A DNA stretch of 50,065 nucleotides from Bacilli bacterium (GTDB taxonomy: Bacteria; Bacillota_I; Bacilli_A; Izemoplasmatales; Hujiaoplasmataceae): positions 1 through 50,065 of the forward strand of contig JAGYMP010000194.1 in NCBI GenBank assembly GCA_018400565.1. The letters are read 5' to 3'. Of this stretch, positions 8,393 through 17,534 are shown piece after piece. Position 1 is the stretch's first letter. Each line of letters starts with the position of its first letter. Made by a program: the position numbers and the translations under genes. A model generated the notes under the pieces. That model was not told the origin of the DNA. It made no database searches and was given only the letters and a program-made list of their open reading frames with translations.

Positions 8393-8803
8393 ATGACTTT
8401 AGCAACGTTTTCGGATGTGATGGGATGGCTTCTGCCGATTTCTCTCGGTATCCTTCTCGGTGTGTTCCTCGCAACACGGAAAAATAAGGGCGAAAAGGAA
8501 CAGATCATCGTTCTTGACGCCGAAGAATTCCGCAAAAACATGCGCAAAGGACAATTGATTGATATTCGTCCCGAAGAAAAATATCGCGAGAAACGAATCA
8601 ACGGGAGCAGAAACTTCCCGAAAAAAGCGATTTTTTCTTCGCTTCACCAAATCCGCGACGACCAACCCCTATTCATTTATGACGACAGACAACGCGGGTT
8701 GGTCGCCCGAGTCGCAAAAAAATTATTGAAGAAAGGCTACCGCCCCGTTTATGTTCTGAAGGGCGGACTTGAAGAATGGCCATATCCGGTCAAGAAAAAC
8801 TGA
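8393..8803 (+). CDS. Membrane-anchored rhodanese-like protein without the active-site cysteine
   Basis: A 136-residue protein with an N-terminal membrane helix (about 7-27) followed by a rhodanese fold (about 38-130: DAEEF, LIDIRPEEKYREKRINGS, VLKGGLEEW). In active sulfurtransferases the loop after the central strand reads CxxGxRS; here residues 96-102 are YDDRQRG, so the persulfide-forming Cys is absent. It resembles B. subtilis YqhL-type proteins, which also lie near efp. A binding or scaffold role is more likely than sulfur transfer. ATG 8393 is preferred (AAAGGTG eight bases upstream); ATG 8387 and GTG 8384 are in frame. Confidence 0.8.
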   Translation: MTLATFSDVMGWLLPISLGILLGVFLATRKNKGEKEQIIVLDAEEFRKNMRKGQLIDIRPEEKYREKRINGSRNFPKKAIFSSLHQIRDDQPLFIYDDRQRGLVARVAKKLLKKGYRPVYVLKGGLEEWPYPVKKN

Positions 8804-8805
8804 AG

Positions 8806-8836
8806 ATAAAGCGATGCTCAGGCATCGCTTTTTTTG
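8806..8836. terminator. Shared terminator of the rhodanese gene and miaA
   Basis: Arms GCGATGC (8811-8817) and GCATCGC (8822-8828), 4-base loop, with T7 on the plus side. On the minus side the U-run is weaker (TTTATC). The miaA stop codon lies in the loop. Confidence 0.85.
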
Positions 8837-9714
8837 ATGTCTTCGGCAATGGCTTCAGCGATGGCATCCGCTGACATCTCCCCGGCATCAAACCATATCG
8901 GATCCATTTTATTTCTAAACCAGGTAAGTTGTCTTTTTGCGAAATGCCTGGAATGTTTTTTAATCGCCTCAACAGCGTCCTCCAGATCTTTTTTGCCTTC
9001 AAAATAGGGGAAAAATTCCTTGTATCCGATTGCCTGCATGCTGCGAGCATCAGGACAGCGTTCATAAAACTTCCGTGCTTCGTCGACGAGTCCTTTGACA
9101 ATCATCTGATCAACACGTTTGTTGATGCGTTCATAGAGCTCTTTGCGCTCCATCGTGAGTGCATATATCTTTGCATCGTCATAATAAAGGTTTTTCCCGC
9201 GTTTCAGTTGTTTTTTATCCCTTGCATCCGCAACTTCAAGACTCCGTTTCAATCTTTTTTTGTCATTCGGATGGGTTTTTTGGGCGAGCGTTTTGTTTTT
9301 ACGTTCAAGAAGCATCGCCATTTGTTCGGCGGTCATGTCACGGAAACGGCCCTTGTCTCGTTGCTTGCCAACGAAAACATAGTCATAGAGAACGGATTGC
9401 ACATATAGACCCGATCCGCCCACGATTAATGGATATACATCCTTATCGCGCAATGCATGGATTTTTTTTCGAACGATGCGTTGATAATCCGCCACCGAAA
9501 AAGGACATTCCGGTTCAATGATATCAAGCAAATGGTGTGGAATGTCTCGTTGTTCCTTGATGGTTAATTTGGCGGTTCCGATATTCATGCCTTCATAAAA
9601 CTGGAAGGCATCACCGCTGATGATCTCCGCACCGATTTTTTTCGCCAATACTAGCGAAACTTCAGATTTTCCGACGGCCGTCGGACCGACGATGGCAATT
9701 ACATTTTTCATCAT
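8818..9714 (-). CDS. miaA: tRNA dimethylallyltransferase
   Basis: A 298-residue enzyme that adds dimethylallyl to A37 of tRNAs reading UNN codons; MiaB, also in this window, then methylthiolates the product. It shows a P-loop GPTAVGKSE (about 9-17), the SGDAFQFYEGMNIGTAK segment in which the usual DSxQ appears as GDAFQ, VGGSGLYVQ (about 98-106) and the AIGYKEFFPYFEG motif. Its ATG overlaps the mutL stop by four bases (ATGA), so translation is probably coupled. In B. subtilis miaA is followed by hfq; here it ends at a terminator facing the rhodanese gene. Confidence 0.95.
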   Translation of the reverse strand: MMKNVIAIVGPTAVGKSEVSLVLAKKIGAEIISGDAFQFYEGMNIGTAKLTIKEQRDIPHHLLDIIEPECPFSVADYQRIVRKKIHALRDKDVYPLIVGGSGLYVQSVLYDYVFVGKQRDKGRFRDMTAEQMAMLLERKNKTLAQKTHPNDKKRLKRSLEVADARDKKQLKRGKNLYYDDAKIYALTMERKELYERINKRVDQMIVKGLVDEARKFYERCPDARSMQAIGYKEFFPYFEGKKDLEDAVEAIKKHSRHFAKRQLTWFRNKMDPIWFDAGEMSADAIAEAIAEDIKKSDA

Positions 9715-11555
9715 ATCACCCGTTTAAACCATTTTTCAATATCATGAATCGTAAGCTCAACCATAATCGGTCGGCCGTGCGGACATGTGTAAGGACGTTC
9801 GCATGCGGTCAAATCCGTGATAAGACGCTGGGCTTCTGTTTTGTTCACATATGCATTCGCTTTGAGCGAATGTTTACAGCTCAAGAGTTTTGCGAGATCA
9901 TTGCGGATGGCTTTGGCATCCAAGTCATCACCTTCGATGGCTGTTTCGATGATCGCTTCGGTATATGTGAGTTCAAATCCCGAAGGGAACCACACGGGCA
10001 CTTCCTTGAGCAAAAGGCCTTCCTCATCCTCTTCGATTGAAATTCCGAATGCACGGATAGCATCAAGCTCATCTCTCACGAGGGTTAACCGTTCATTGGA
10101 CACATCGATGCGCAACGGCAACAACAATTGTTTCTGTGCGGTCGAAGGCTCTCCCATGCGTTTCAAATACCGTTCATAGCGGATACGTTCCGCAGCCGCG
10201 TGTTGATCGAGGAGATAAAGGGCTTGATCGCTCTGGAACAATAAATACGTTCCCGTGAATTGCCCGATATACTCCATGTCCATCCAATCGGCGTCTTTTT
10301 TTTCGTTACCGTGTCCGATATGTTGTCGGATGTTATTGTTGTCTCCGAAAACGGGTTTTTGAGTTTCACCGAATTCTTGCGGTGTTTCGTTTATGGTGTT
10401 TGAAGCGTGATCTTCACTGGACTTGTTTTTTTCCTTTGACTCTTCAAACGCCTTTTGGTTATCCGCCGGATTTGTCTGTTTTGTTTCAACAGGATCACGA
10501 TCATGTGCAAAAGAGATTTTTTCCTGGTGGGATGTTCGTTTATGTTTGGGTTTTCCGGGCTGGATGATCTTCTCGTTTTTGAGTTGGTCGCGCAATGTCG
10601 AGCGGACCAGTGTCTCAAGCGCTTTTTGTTCGGAAAATTTGATTTCCTGTTTCGACGGATGGATATTCACATCAATCAAAATCGGGTCCGTTTCTATCGC
10701 AAGGTAAACGATCGGATAACGATTGAGAGGGATTAGTTGCCGGTATGCTTCCCGCACGGCTTTGGTTAAGCCGGTGTTTCTGATCTGACGGTTGTTGACG
10801 ATAATGGTGATGTATGAAGCATTGCTACGATTTTGCACCGGATTGGCGTAAAAACCGTTGATGACATAATCACGGTTTTTTCCGCGGAAAGATTTCATGC
10901 TTTTTGCAGTGTCTGTCCCGTAGATTTTCGCAAGCACATCAATCTGGTTTTGACCGGCGGACGTCTTAAACAAACGTTTGCCGTCATTGGTGAGACCGAA
11001 GGCGATGTCGGGATGGGACAACGCAAACCGATTGATCACCTGTTGCACTTTTGCCAGCTCGCGCTGCGGTGACTTCAGGTATTTATACCGTGCGGGTGTG
11101 CGGTAAAACAAACGGTCGACGATGATCATTGTGCCCTTTTTCATGGTGCCGGATGATTTTTCTTTTTGTTTGCTGTTTTCGATCATCAGACGGATACCGG
11201 CGTCGCCGTTTACCGATGTTTCCAAGGTAACGCGTGCGACAGCGGCAATCGATGGCAATGCTTCGCCGCGAAAACCAAGCGAATGGATATGGAACAAATC
11301 ATATTCATTTTGGATTTTGGACGTCGCATGGCGTTCGAAGGCGCGTTGTGCGTCTTCTTCATCCATGCCCTCACCGTCGTCGGTGACGCGTATTTTCTTC
11401 ATGCCGGATTCCTCTAAATCAACATCGATGTGCGTGGCATTGGCATCCACGGCATTTTCGACAAGTTCTTTGACGACGTTGGCGATGTTTTCGACGACCT
11501 CGCCTGCGGCAATCATGTTTGCGATTCTTTCATCAAGTTTGATGATTTTGCCCAT
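9711..11555 (-). CDS. mutL: DNA mismatch repair protein MutL (endonuclease type)
   Basis: A 614-residue MutL. The N-terminal GHKL ATPase has ELVENAVDAN, DDGEGM and GFRGEALPSI (first 100 residues). A variable, charged linker spans about 330-420. The C-terminal domain carries the nicking endonuclease motif DQHAAAERIRYE plus the zinc/metal-linked CKHS and CPHGRP motifs. Organisms with this motif lack MutH and nick the new strand with MutL itself, guided by the beta clamp. GAGGTG precedes ATG. It lies 11 bases after mutS and overlaps miaA. Confidence 0.97.
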   Translation of the reverse strand: MGKIIKLDERIANMIAAGEVVENIANVVKELVENAVDANATHIDVDLEESGMKKIRVTDDGEGMDEEDAQRAFERHATSKIQNEYDLFHIHSLGFRGEALPSIAAVARVTLETSVNGDAGIRLMIENSKQKEKSSGTMKKGTMIIVDRLFYRTPARYKYLKSPQRELAKVQQVINRFALSHPDIAFGLTNDGKRLFKTSAGQNQIDVLAKIYGTDTAKSMKSFRGKNRDYVINGFYANPVQNRSNASYITIIVNNRQIRNTGLTKAVREAYRQLIPLNRYPIVYLAIETDPILIDVNIHPSKQEIKFSEQKALETLVRSTLRDQLKNEKIIQPGKPKHKRTSHQEKISFAHDRDPVETKQTNPADNQKAFEESKEKNKSSEDHASNTINETPQEFGETQKPVFGDNNNIRQHIGHGNEKKDADWMDMEYIGQFTGTYLLFQSDQALYLLDQHAAAERIRYERYLKRMGEPSTAQKQLLLPLRIDVSNERLTLVRDELDAIRAFGISIEEDEEGLLLKEVPVWFPSGFELTYTEAIIETAIEGDDLDAKAIRNDLAKLLSCKHSLKANAYVNKTEAQRLITDLTACERPYTCPHGRPIMVELTIHDIEKWFKRVI

Positions 11556-11566
11556 GGGCCGTCACC

Positions 11567-14164
11567 TCATTTCTGACCCTTTGTTTTATTGTTTAATTCC
11601 TGGATCACATCCGCCAGGATGTTCATGGCTTTAAGCGGTGTGATCGATTCAATGTCGATGTCCTCAAGTTGACGGACAATCGGTTCGTAGTCGGCTTCTT
11701 GTTCTTCCAGCGTCAATGCTTCTTCGTAATTGAACAGATCAACGGTCTGTGGTTTGATGACATTGTAACCGTGGTTTTTTTCAAGTTCGCCCAAAATATC
11801 ATTGGCCCGTCTTGTCAGTACTTTCGGAAGTTTGGCCAGCTTCGCCACATGAATGCCATACGATCTGTCGGTCGGGCCGGCTTCAACTTTGTGCATGAAC
11901 CGAATCGTTCCCTGTTCTTCTCGGGCAATGACATGCACATTTTTCAAACGTTTCAACTCATCCTCGAGATAGGTAAGCTCATGATAATGGGTCGAAAACA
12001 ACGTTTTGGCCTTTTTTTTATGGTGGACATATTCAATGATGGCCTGAGCAAGCGCCATTCCGTCGTAAGTTGCTGTGCCACGGCCAATCTCATCTAAAAT
12101 GATTAAACTGTCATCGGTTGCATTTTCCAAGGCATAACCGACTTCCAGCATCTCGACCATGAAAGTGGATTTACCCGTCGATAAATCATCGGTTGCACCG
12201 ATTCTGGTGAAAATCTGATCGAAAATCGGAACCGATGCTTTTTTAGCAGGTACGAAACAGCCCATTTGAGCCATGATGACAGACAATGCCGTCTGTCGCA
12301 TATAGGTCGATTTACCTGACATGTTGGGACCGGTGATCAACAAAATCTGTGTGTCGTTGTCCATGAGTGTGTCATTGGCGACAAAACGTTCGTCTTCCAA
12401 CATGGTTTCCACGACTGCGTGGCGGCCGTCCTTGATATCGATTATCTTTTCATCGTTGATGGTGGGTTTTACATAGTCGTTTTCCATTGACACGGCGGAA
12501 AACGCTCGCAACATGTCGACTTCGCTCAAAACCCGCGCGAGGTTCTGAAGATCGGTGATATGTGATTTGATTTCATCACGGATCTCGATAAACAAGGCGT
12601 ATTCCAAATCGATGGCATCTTCCTCGGAGCCGATGATCATCGCTTCTTTTTCTTTCAGTTCGGTTGTGATGTAACGTTCTGAATTGGTCAGGGTCTGCTT
12701 GCGTTCGTAACCGAATTCATCCTTGACCAAATCCATCTGGCCTTTGGTCACCTCAATATAATAACCGAAAACACGGTTTTGTCCGATTTTTAATTTGGAG
12801 ATGCCGGTGCGTTTGCGTTCTTTTTGTTCAAAACGTTTCAGCCATTCCTTGCCGTTTTTCGCCATGTCACGCAATTCATCGAGACGTTCGGAATACCCGT
12901 CTTTGATGATGCCGCCTTCTTTGATTGTCATCGGCGGATTATCGACGATGACTTTCTCAATCAATGCATGGACATCCGTGAAATCGGCAACATGTCCGAA
13001 TTGATTCAATAAATAAGGGTTTCCGAGGGAGTCGATGATCGTTCTCACGTTCGGGACGACCGAAAGCGACCTTGCGAGATTGACTAAATCCTTTCCGTTC
13101 GCATTGCCAAACGATATGCGTCCGATGATGCGTTCCAAATCATAAACGCTCTTTAGAAAATCCGCTAATTCCTCGGATGATATGAAATCGTTGTTTAATG
13201 CCATAACGGCCGAATAACGGTTGTCAATATGTTCTTTGTCAACGAGCGGCCGCAGAATCATCTGTTTCAGATATCTGGAGCCCATGGCAGTTTTGCATTC
13301 ATCAAGCAACCAAAACAATGATCCGCGCCTGCTCTGTGTGCGGACCGTTTCGGTGAGTTCCAGATTACGGATGGAATGGTTGTCGATTTTCAGATAAGAT
13401 GAGGCTTCAAACACTTCGACTTTCTGTAAATGCAGCAATTCTTGTTTTTGTGTGTCAATCAGGTAATTGATCAACCGCCCGAATGCCGTCAGCGTCTCTT
13501 TGTCATAAATATCGCTGACAAGATTTTTATACGTTTGTGGAATCGACGTTTCATCGGAAAAAGATACGACGAGACCGTGTTGTTTCGTGTATGCCTTTAA
13601 TTTTGTTTTGTTGATGTCGCTCGGGACGACAAGTTCCTTGGCGTCAAGGTTAAACACTTCGTTCATCAGAAGTTCCATGTTCTTTGGTGTGGAAACGATG
13701 AAATTCTGTCCGGTTGACAAGTCGGAGTAAGCAAGATAATAGGCCTTGCGGCCTTCCGAGAGGGATGCGATGAAATTGTTTGATTTATCATCGATCGTGC
13801 CCTCTTCGGTCAGTGTGCCGGGCGTGATCAGACGCACGACCTCGCGCTTAACGAGTTTCTTCGATGTATTGGCGTCTTCGGTCTGTTCACAGATGGCGAT
13901 TTTATATCCTTTGTTAATCAGTTTCTCGATATACATATTTGCCGAATGATAAGGGACACCGCACATCGGCACGCGCTCTTTTTGACCGGCGTCCCTGCCG
14001 GTCAGAACAATTTCTAATTCTTTGGATGCGATGTGTGCGTCCTGGAAAAACATCTCGTAAAAATCACCAAGTCTAAAAAAGACTATATAATCGCTATAGT
14101 CTTTTTTGATTTGCAGATATTGTTGCATCATCGGAGTATACTTCTCGGGGTCTATGTCGTTCAA
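11567..14164 (-). CDS. mutS: DNA mismatch recognition ATPase MutS
   Basis: A MutS of about 865 residues, normal for MutS1. The mismatch-binding FYEMF motif lies near residue 35 (F-x-E wedge), and the C-terminal ABC ATPase has GPNMSGKSTYMRQ, DEIGRGTATYDG and the STHYHEL switch. It binds mispairs and recruits MutL. The start is probably TTG at 14164, six bases after AAGGTG. The in-frame GTG at 14173 lies inside that site and has none of its own. The tail-anchored HeH-repeat gene ends 21 bases upstream, so the two are likely one transcript. Confidence 0.96.
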   Translation of the reverse strand: MNDIDPEKYTPMMQQYLQIKKDYSDYIVFFRLGDFYEMFFQDAHIASKELEIVLTGRDAGQKERVPMCGVPYHSANMYIEKLINKGYKIAICEQTEDANTSKKLVKREVVRLITPGTLTEEGTIDDKSNNFIASLSEGRKAYYLAYSDLSTGQNFIVSTPKNMELLMNEVFNLDAKELVVPSDINKTKLKAYTKQHGLVVSFSDETSIPQTYKNLVSDIYDKETLTAFGRLINYLIDTQKQELLHLQKVEVFEASSYLKIDNHSIRNLELTETVRTQSRRGSLFWLLDECKTAMGSRYLKQMILRPLVDKEHIDNRYSAVMALNNDFISSEELADFLKSVYDLERIIGRISFGNANGKDLVNLARSLSVVPNVRTIIDSLGNPYLLNQFGHVADFTDVHALIEKVIVDNPPMTIKEGGIIKDGYSERLDELRDMAKNGKEWLKRFEQKERKRTGISKLKIGQNRVFGYYIEVTKGQMDLVKDEFGYERKQTLTNSERYITTELKEKEAMIIGSEEDAIDLEYALFIEIRDEIKSHITDLQNLARVLSEVDMLRAFSAVSMENDYVKPTINDEKIIDIKDGRHAVVETMLEDERFVANDTLMDNDTQILLITGPNMSGKSTYMRQTALSVIMAQMGCFVPAKKASVPIFDQIFTRIGATDDLSTGKSTFMVEMLEVGYALENATDDSLIILDEIGRGTATYDGMALAQAIIEYVHHKKKAKTLFSTHYHELTYLEDELKRLKNVHVIAREEQGTIRFMHKVEAGPTDRSYGIHVAKLAKLPKVLTRRANDILGELEKNHGYNVIKPQTVDLFNYEEALTLEEQEADYEPIVRQLEDIDIESITPLKAMNILADVIQELNNKTKGQK

Positions 14165-14185
14165 ATGTATCACCTTGTCTATGAT

Positions 14186-15610
14186 TTATTCCCAAAACAC
14201 CGGAATGCCGAAGGGAAGGTTTCCGTAATCAATGTAATTGTAATACAGAAGTCCATATCCGACGGCCACGACAATCAAAACGATCACAACGATCAAAATG
14301 CTGACAAGAATGTGTTTGCGGCGTTTTTTATGATTGTATTCGCGGATGATCTCGTCAATTTTCTCATCGAGCGCTGCTCGCATCTCGTCGGAATCGGTCA
14401 TTTCCGTCTCTTCCTCTTCTTGGGGTGGTTTTTCTTTGTGGACAGGTTTACTCGGAGCTTCCTCGGATACGCTCGCCGCTTGTTCAAGCGTGTCTTTTTC
14501 CGCTTTATCCCCGGGTTTCTCTTCTATCTTTTCCTCATGGTCGGCAATATCATCTGCAGAGGGCTCTTGTTCGGTGATCTTTTCTTCGGGAGATTCCTCG
14601 TCTTCGATTTCAGCCTCGGTCTCTTCAGCCATGGATTCAATGGGAATCTCATCTTCCCCGGTGTCATCTGCGGGTTGTGGTGTAACGATAACGTCTTCAT
14701 TCTCATCTGCTTCAGCTGATTCTTTCTCTGATGTCATGGATGACTCAGATACCTCGGTTTCGGAAGATGGTCCCTCATCCCATGGGACTTGTCTTGTTCT
14801 TAGCAAGGGGACATCGTAATTATGTGTGTCTTCCCGGGATTCTTTATCATATAATTCAAGCCGGAATGAAAGGTATTCGACCATGTCGGCTTTTTTGAGA
14901 TCCGTTGAGATTTTAAAGCCTTTTTCCTTGGCATACATCTCGATGTCAAGAACGGACTTTTTCTCAAGCAATTCGCGCTCTTCTTCCGTGAGTCGCAATT
15001 TGGCCGCAAGCATGGCAACCAATTCTTTTTTATTGATGCGTCTCGGAATCTTCACGTCGTACTTTTCACCCAAGCCGCGCAATTCGCCCAATGTGCATGC
15101 ATCCACGAGTGTTTCTTTCATCTCTGATTGCGGGATGCCGTCGAGAAAACCGGGTACTTGGTAAAACACCGGACGCAATGCCTCATATAATGTGTCATAT
15201 GTGAGATTGACGCCTTCGGTTTCGGTTTTGTCGCGGAGTTGTTTCAGTTTGTCAAAAAACAGCGATGTCAATTCATACATATCCCTGTTCACGAACAACA
15301 CATCGAACAGAAGCTCTTTGTACCGGAATGAATCAAAATCAAGATCCTGTTCATCGATCAAATTCTCATAAAGAAAAATCGGAAAATCCCGGAACTTCCT
15401 GAGTCGGTATTTCAACTCATCGGAATACGCTGCGTAGCGCATCTCTTCAAAAACCTCAGGATAAATTGTCTCACGCAACACAAATCGGTGCACATGTAAG
15501 GGAATCTTGATGTCGAAACGGCCGAAAAATTCGCGTAAATCATCAACGCGAATATGTGTCAGTGATTTGGCAAATTCAAAAAAATCATCATTCGTACGCA
15601 AATCGCTCAT
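14186..15610 (-). CDS. Unrecognised tail-anchored protein with HeH/SAP (Rho-N)-like repeats
   Basis: A 474-residue protein whose family was not recognised. Three helix-extension-helix-like segments are visible at about 19-48, 173-207 and 219-251. The first two share F/Y-D-I/V-K-I-P after a helix. The third resembles Rho-N/SAP motifs (AKEKGFKIS..LKKADMVEYL). An alpha-helical stretch with many aromatic residues lies between. Residues about 280-410 are strongly acidic (Glu/Asp/Ser/Pro) and probably disordered. A basic KKRRKH patch precedes one membrane helix (434-457), leaving a short C-terminal tail, so the bulk should be cytoplasmic. HeH/SAP folds often bind DNA or RNA. It sits immediately before mutS. 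The start has GAGAGGAG upstream, with a possible weak promoter (TTGATT, 17 bp, TAGTAT at 15678-15650). Confidence 0.75.
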   Translation of the reverse strand: MSDLRTNDDFFEFAKSLTHIRVDDLREFFGRFDIKIPLHVHRFVLRETIYPEVFEEMRYAAYSDELKYRLRKFRDFPIFLYENLIDEQDLDFDSFRYKELLFDVLFVNRDMYELTSLFFDKLKQLRDKTETEGVNLTYDTLYEALRPVFYQVPGFLDGIPQSEMKETLVDACTLGELRGLGEKYDVKIPRRINKKELVAMLAAKLRLTEEERELLEKKSVLDIEMYAKEKGFKISTDLKKADMVEYLSFRLELYDKESREDTHNYDVPLLRTRQVPWDEGPSSETEVSESSMTSEKESAEADENEDVIVTPQPADDTGEDEIPIESMAEETEAEIEDEESPEEKITEQEPSADDIADHEEKIEEKPGDKAEKDTLEQAASVSEEAPSKPVHKEKPPQEEEETEMTDSDEMRAALDEKIDEIIREYNHKKRRKHILVSILIVVIVLIVVAVGYGLLYYNYIDYGNLPFGIPVFWE

Positions 15611-15751
15611 GATTAAACTCCTCTCAAATATTATTCTCCATCCAATTTAATACTACTACATGAAGAAATAATAATCAATAGATTGAGAGGATATTTTAGC
15701 GATTTCCACAAAATATCAATCACCCTCTGCGATGATTCATTATGTGTCTTT

Positions 15752-15777
15752 TGAAAAAAATCACCGGTCAGGGTGAC
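15752..15777 (-). terminator. Terminator after ylbF/ymcA-like gene
   Basis: Minus strand: TCACC, 6-base loop, GGTGA, then T7. The TGA stop of the gene (15763-15761) is in the 3' arm of the hairpin. Confidence 0.75.
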
Positions 15778-16102
15778 TTTTATCATCAAGAGATGCATTG
15801 ATGACATCTTGGATGGTTTGTGCTTTTTCATTGATTTTGTCCAATGCGTCAAGATATTCACCGACGACCGGATCACTTCTCAATAAAGCAAATGTATGCT
15901 CATATGCCTTCTGCAAGGTCATAATCTTCTTGTCATCGCCGTGTGCACGTGCACGAATTAATTTTTTCTGTGTTTTGAGCAAACCGTCCATTTTTTCAAA
16001 ATAAGCGGGGTTATCTTCGATTTTACGTTTCAGCCGTCTGGCGGTTTTGACTTCCGGCAGTTCCTCAAACTCATTCAATAAGTTATCAATCATTTGCTTC
16101 AT
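15761..16102 (-). CDS. ymcA: YlbF/YmcA-family protein
   Basis: A small helical protein of about 113 residues from the Com_YlbF family (PF06133). The N-terminal helix MKQMIDNLLNEFEELPEVK and the central KKLIRARAHGDD region fit, as does its place directly after miaB. In B. subtilis YlbF, YmcA and YaaT form an Fe-S complex that modulates RNase Y cleavage; RNase Y is encoded upstream in the same run of genes. YmcA is chosen over YlbF by position only. The start overlaps miaB by about 17 bases; ATGs at 16102 and 16093 are both possible. Confidence 0.8.
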   Translation of the reverse strand: MKQMIDNLLNEFEELPEVKTARRLKRKIEDNPAYFEKMDGLLKTQKKLIRARAHGDDKKIMTLQKAYEHTFALLRSDPVVGEYLDALDKINEKAQTIQDVINASLDDKSHPDR

Positions 16103-17522
16103 CAGCCACACCGTCCAATGACCATGTTTTTGCTTCTGTTATGTGAACATCGACAATTTGGCCGATGAGTTTCTCATCACCCGTGAAGTTGACACGTTTA
16201 TGGTAGGGTGTGTATCCCGTCAATTTGTCTTTGTTTGTCTTAGAAGGTCCTTCAACCAAAACGCTGACGGTTTCTCCCTCAAAGCGCTTGTTGCCTTTCA
16301 AAGAATCAGCCGCAACAACTTTGTTCAGACGCATCAAACGAAGTTTCTTCTCTTCTCTTGTGACCGTATCGGGATATGTGGCCGCCGGGGTGCCTTCACG
16401 CGGAGAATAAATAAATGTGAACGCTCCTTCAAACCCGACTGTTTCAACCAACTCCATGGTATCCTCGAAATCGGCTTCCGTCTCTCCCGGAAACCCAACG
16501 ATGATGTCCGTTGAAATCGACACACCGGGAATCGATGTTTTTATTTTGCGAACACGGTCGAGATAATGGTGTTTTGTGTATTTCCGGTTCATCCGTTTCA
16601 ACACACGGTCAGAACCGGATTGAACGGGAAGGTGTATATAAGGCATGAGATTGCCGCCTGTCGCCAAAACCTCAATGATGTCATCGGTAAAATCCTTGGG
16701 ATGGCTTGTCGTGAAACGGATCCTGGGTATTGCGGTCTTTGAAAGATCGCGCAATAAATCGGCAAACCCGTAGTCAGTGTCTTTGAAATCAAGGCCATAT
16801 GAGTTGACGTTTTGACCGAGCAGTGTGACTTCTTTGTAGCCGCGATCGATCAGATCCTGAACTTCTTTTTTGATATACTCTGGTTTTCGCGATCGTTCTC
16901 TGCCCCGGGTGTAGGGCACGATGCAGTATGTGCAGAATTCATCGCATCCGTGCATGATATCAACCCATGCTTTAAATCTGCTTTCGCGTGCGGCGGGGAC
17001 CTCTTCGACCAAATTTCCTTCTTTGGACATGACTTCAACCACCTGATCATCGCCATGGAGTTTCCGAGCCAGCAAATCCAAAAAACGATGAAGGTTATGG
17101 GTTCCGAAAACAATGTCAACTTGATCGAATTCCTCTGTCAGGCGTCGTGTCACGTTTTCTTCTTGCGGCATGCAGCCGCCGATGGCAAGAATCATGTCAT
17201 CGTGTTTTCTTTTGAAGCCCTTTAATCGGCCAATTTCGCCGAACACTTTGTTCTCAGCCGTTTTGCGCACGGCACAGGTATTGATGATAACGACGTCAGA
17301 GGTCTCGACTTTTTTCCCTTCCGAGAATCCGGCTTTTTCCAACAGACCACGGAGACGTTCGGTATCCGCTTCATTGGCCTGACATCCATGGGTTTCAATA
17401 AAATATGTTCGCCCGTTTCCTAACGCTTCATAAGCGGGGTTAAAATGATATTCGGTAGTCTCGATCGCATTTTTCGTCCGTTTTCTCGCTTTTTTTAGAT
17501 TTGGTTTGATTTTTTCAGCCAT
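16086..17522 (-). CDS. miaB: tRNA-2-methylthio-N6-dimethylallyladenosine synthase
   Basis: A 478-residue radical-SAM methylthiotransferase that converts i6A37 to ms2i6A37 in tRNA, after MiaA. The N-terminal UPF0004 domain has HGCQANEADTE, NTCAVRKTAENK and GGCMPQ, giving three Cys for the auxiliary Fe-S cluster. The radical-SAM motif CDEFCTYC lies near residue 195. A TRAM domain ends the protein (about 410-470). ATG follows CGGAGAG. The gene sits 12 bases after ymdB and overlaps ymcA. Confidence 0.96.
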   Translation of the reverse strand: MAEKIKPNLKKARKRTKNAIETTEYHFNPAYEALGNGRTYFIETHGCQANEADTERLRGLLEKAGFSEGKKVETSDVVIINTCAVRKTAENKVFGEIGRLKGFKRKHDDMILAIGGCMPQEENVTRRLTEEFDQVDIVFGTHNLHRFLDLLARKLHGDDQVVEVMSKEGNLVEEVPAARESRFKAWVDIMHGCDEFCTYCIVPYTRGRERSRKPEYIKKEVQDLIDRGYKEVTLLGQNVNSYGLDFKDTDYGFADLLRDLSKTAIPRIRFTTSHPKDFTDDIIEVLATGGNLMPYIHLPVQSGSDRVLKRMNRKYTKHHYLDRVRKIKTSIPGVSISTDIIVGFPGETEADFEDTMELVETVGFEGAFTFIYSPREGTPAATYPDTVTREEKKLRLMRLNKVVAADSLKGNKRFEGETVSVLVEGPSKTNKDKLTGYTPYHKRVNFTGDEKLIGQIVDVHITEAKTWSLDGVADEAND

Positions 17523-17534
17523 GATACTCTCCGT

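Noticed and set aside
14033..14719. A 228-codon plus-strand frame spanning mutS and the HeH-repeat gene
   Set aside because: Its hydrophobic Phe-rich look comes from reading the acidic linker backwards; it crosses two genes and has no start signals.
15631..15876. A minus-strand frame after ylbF
   Set aside because: It overlaps ylbF and the terminator, has no ribosome site, and its composition is not protein-like.
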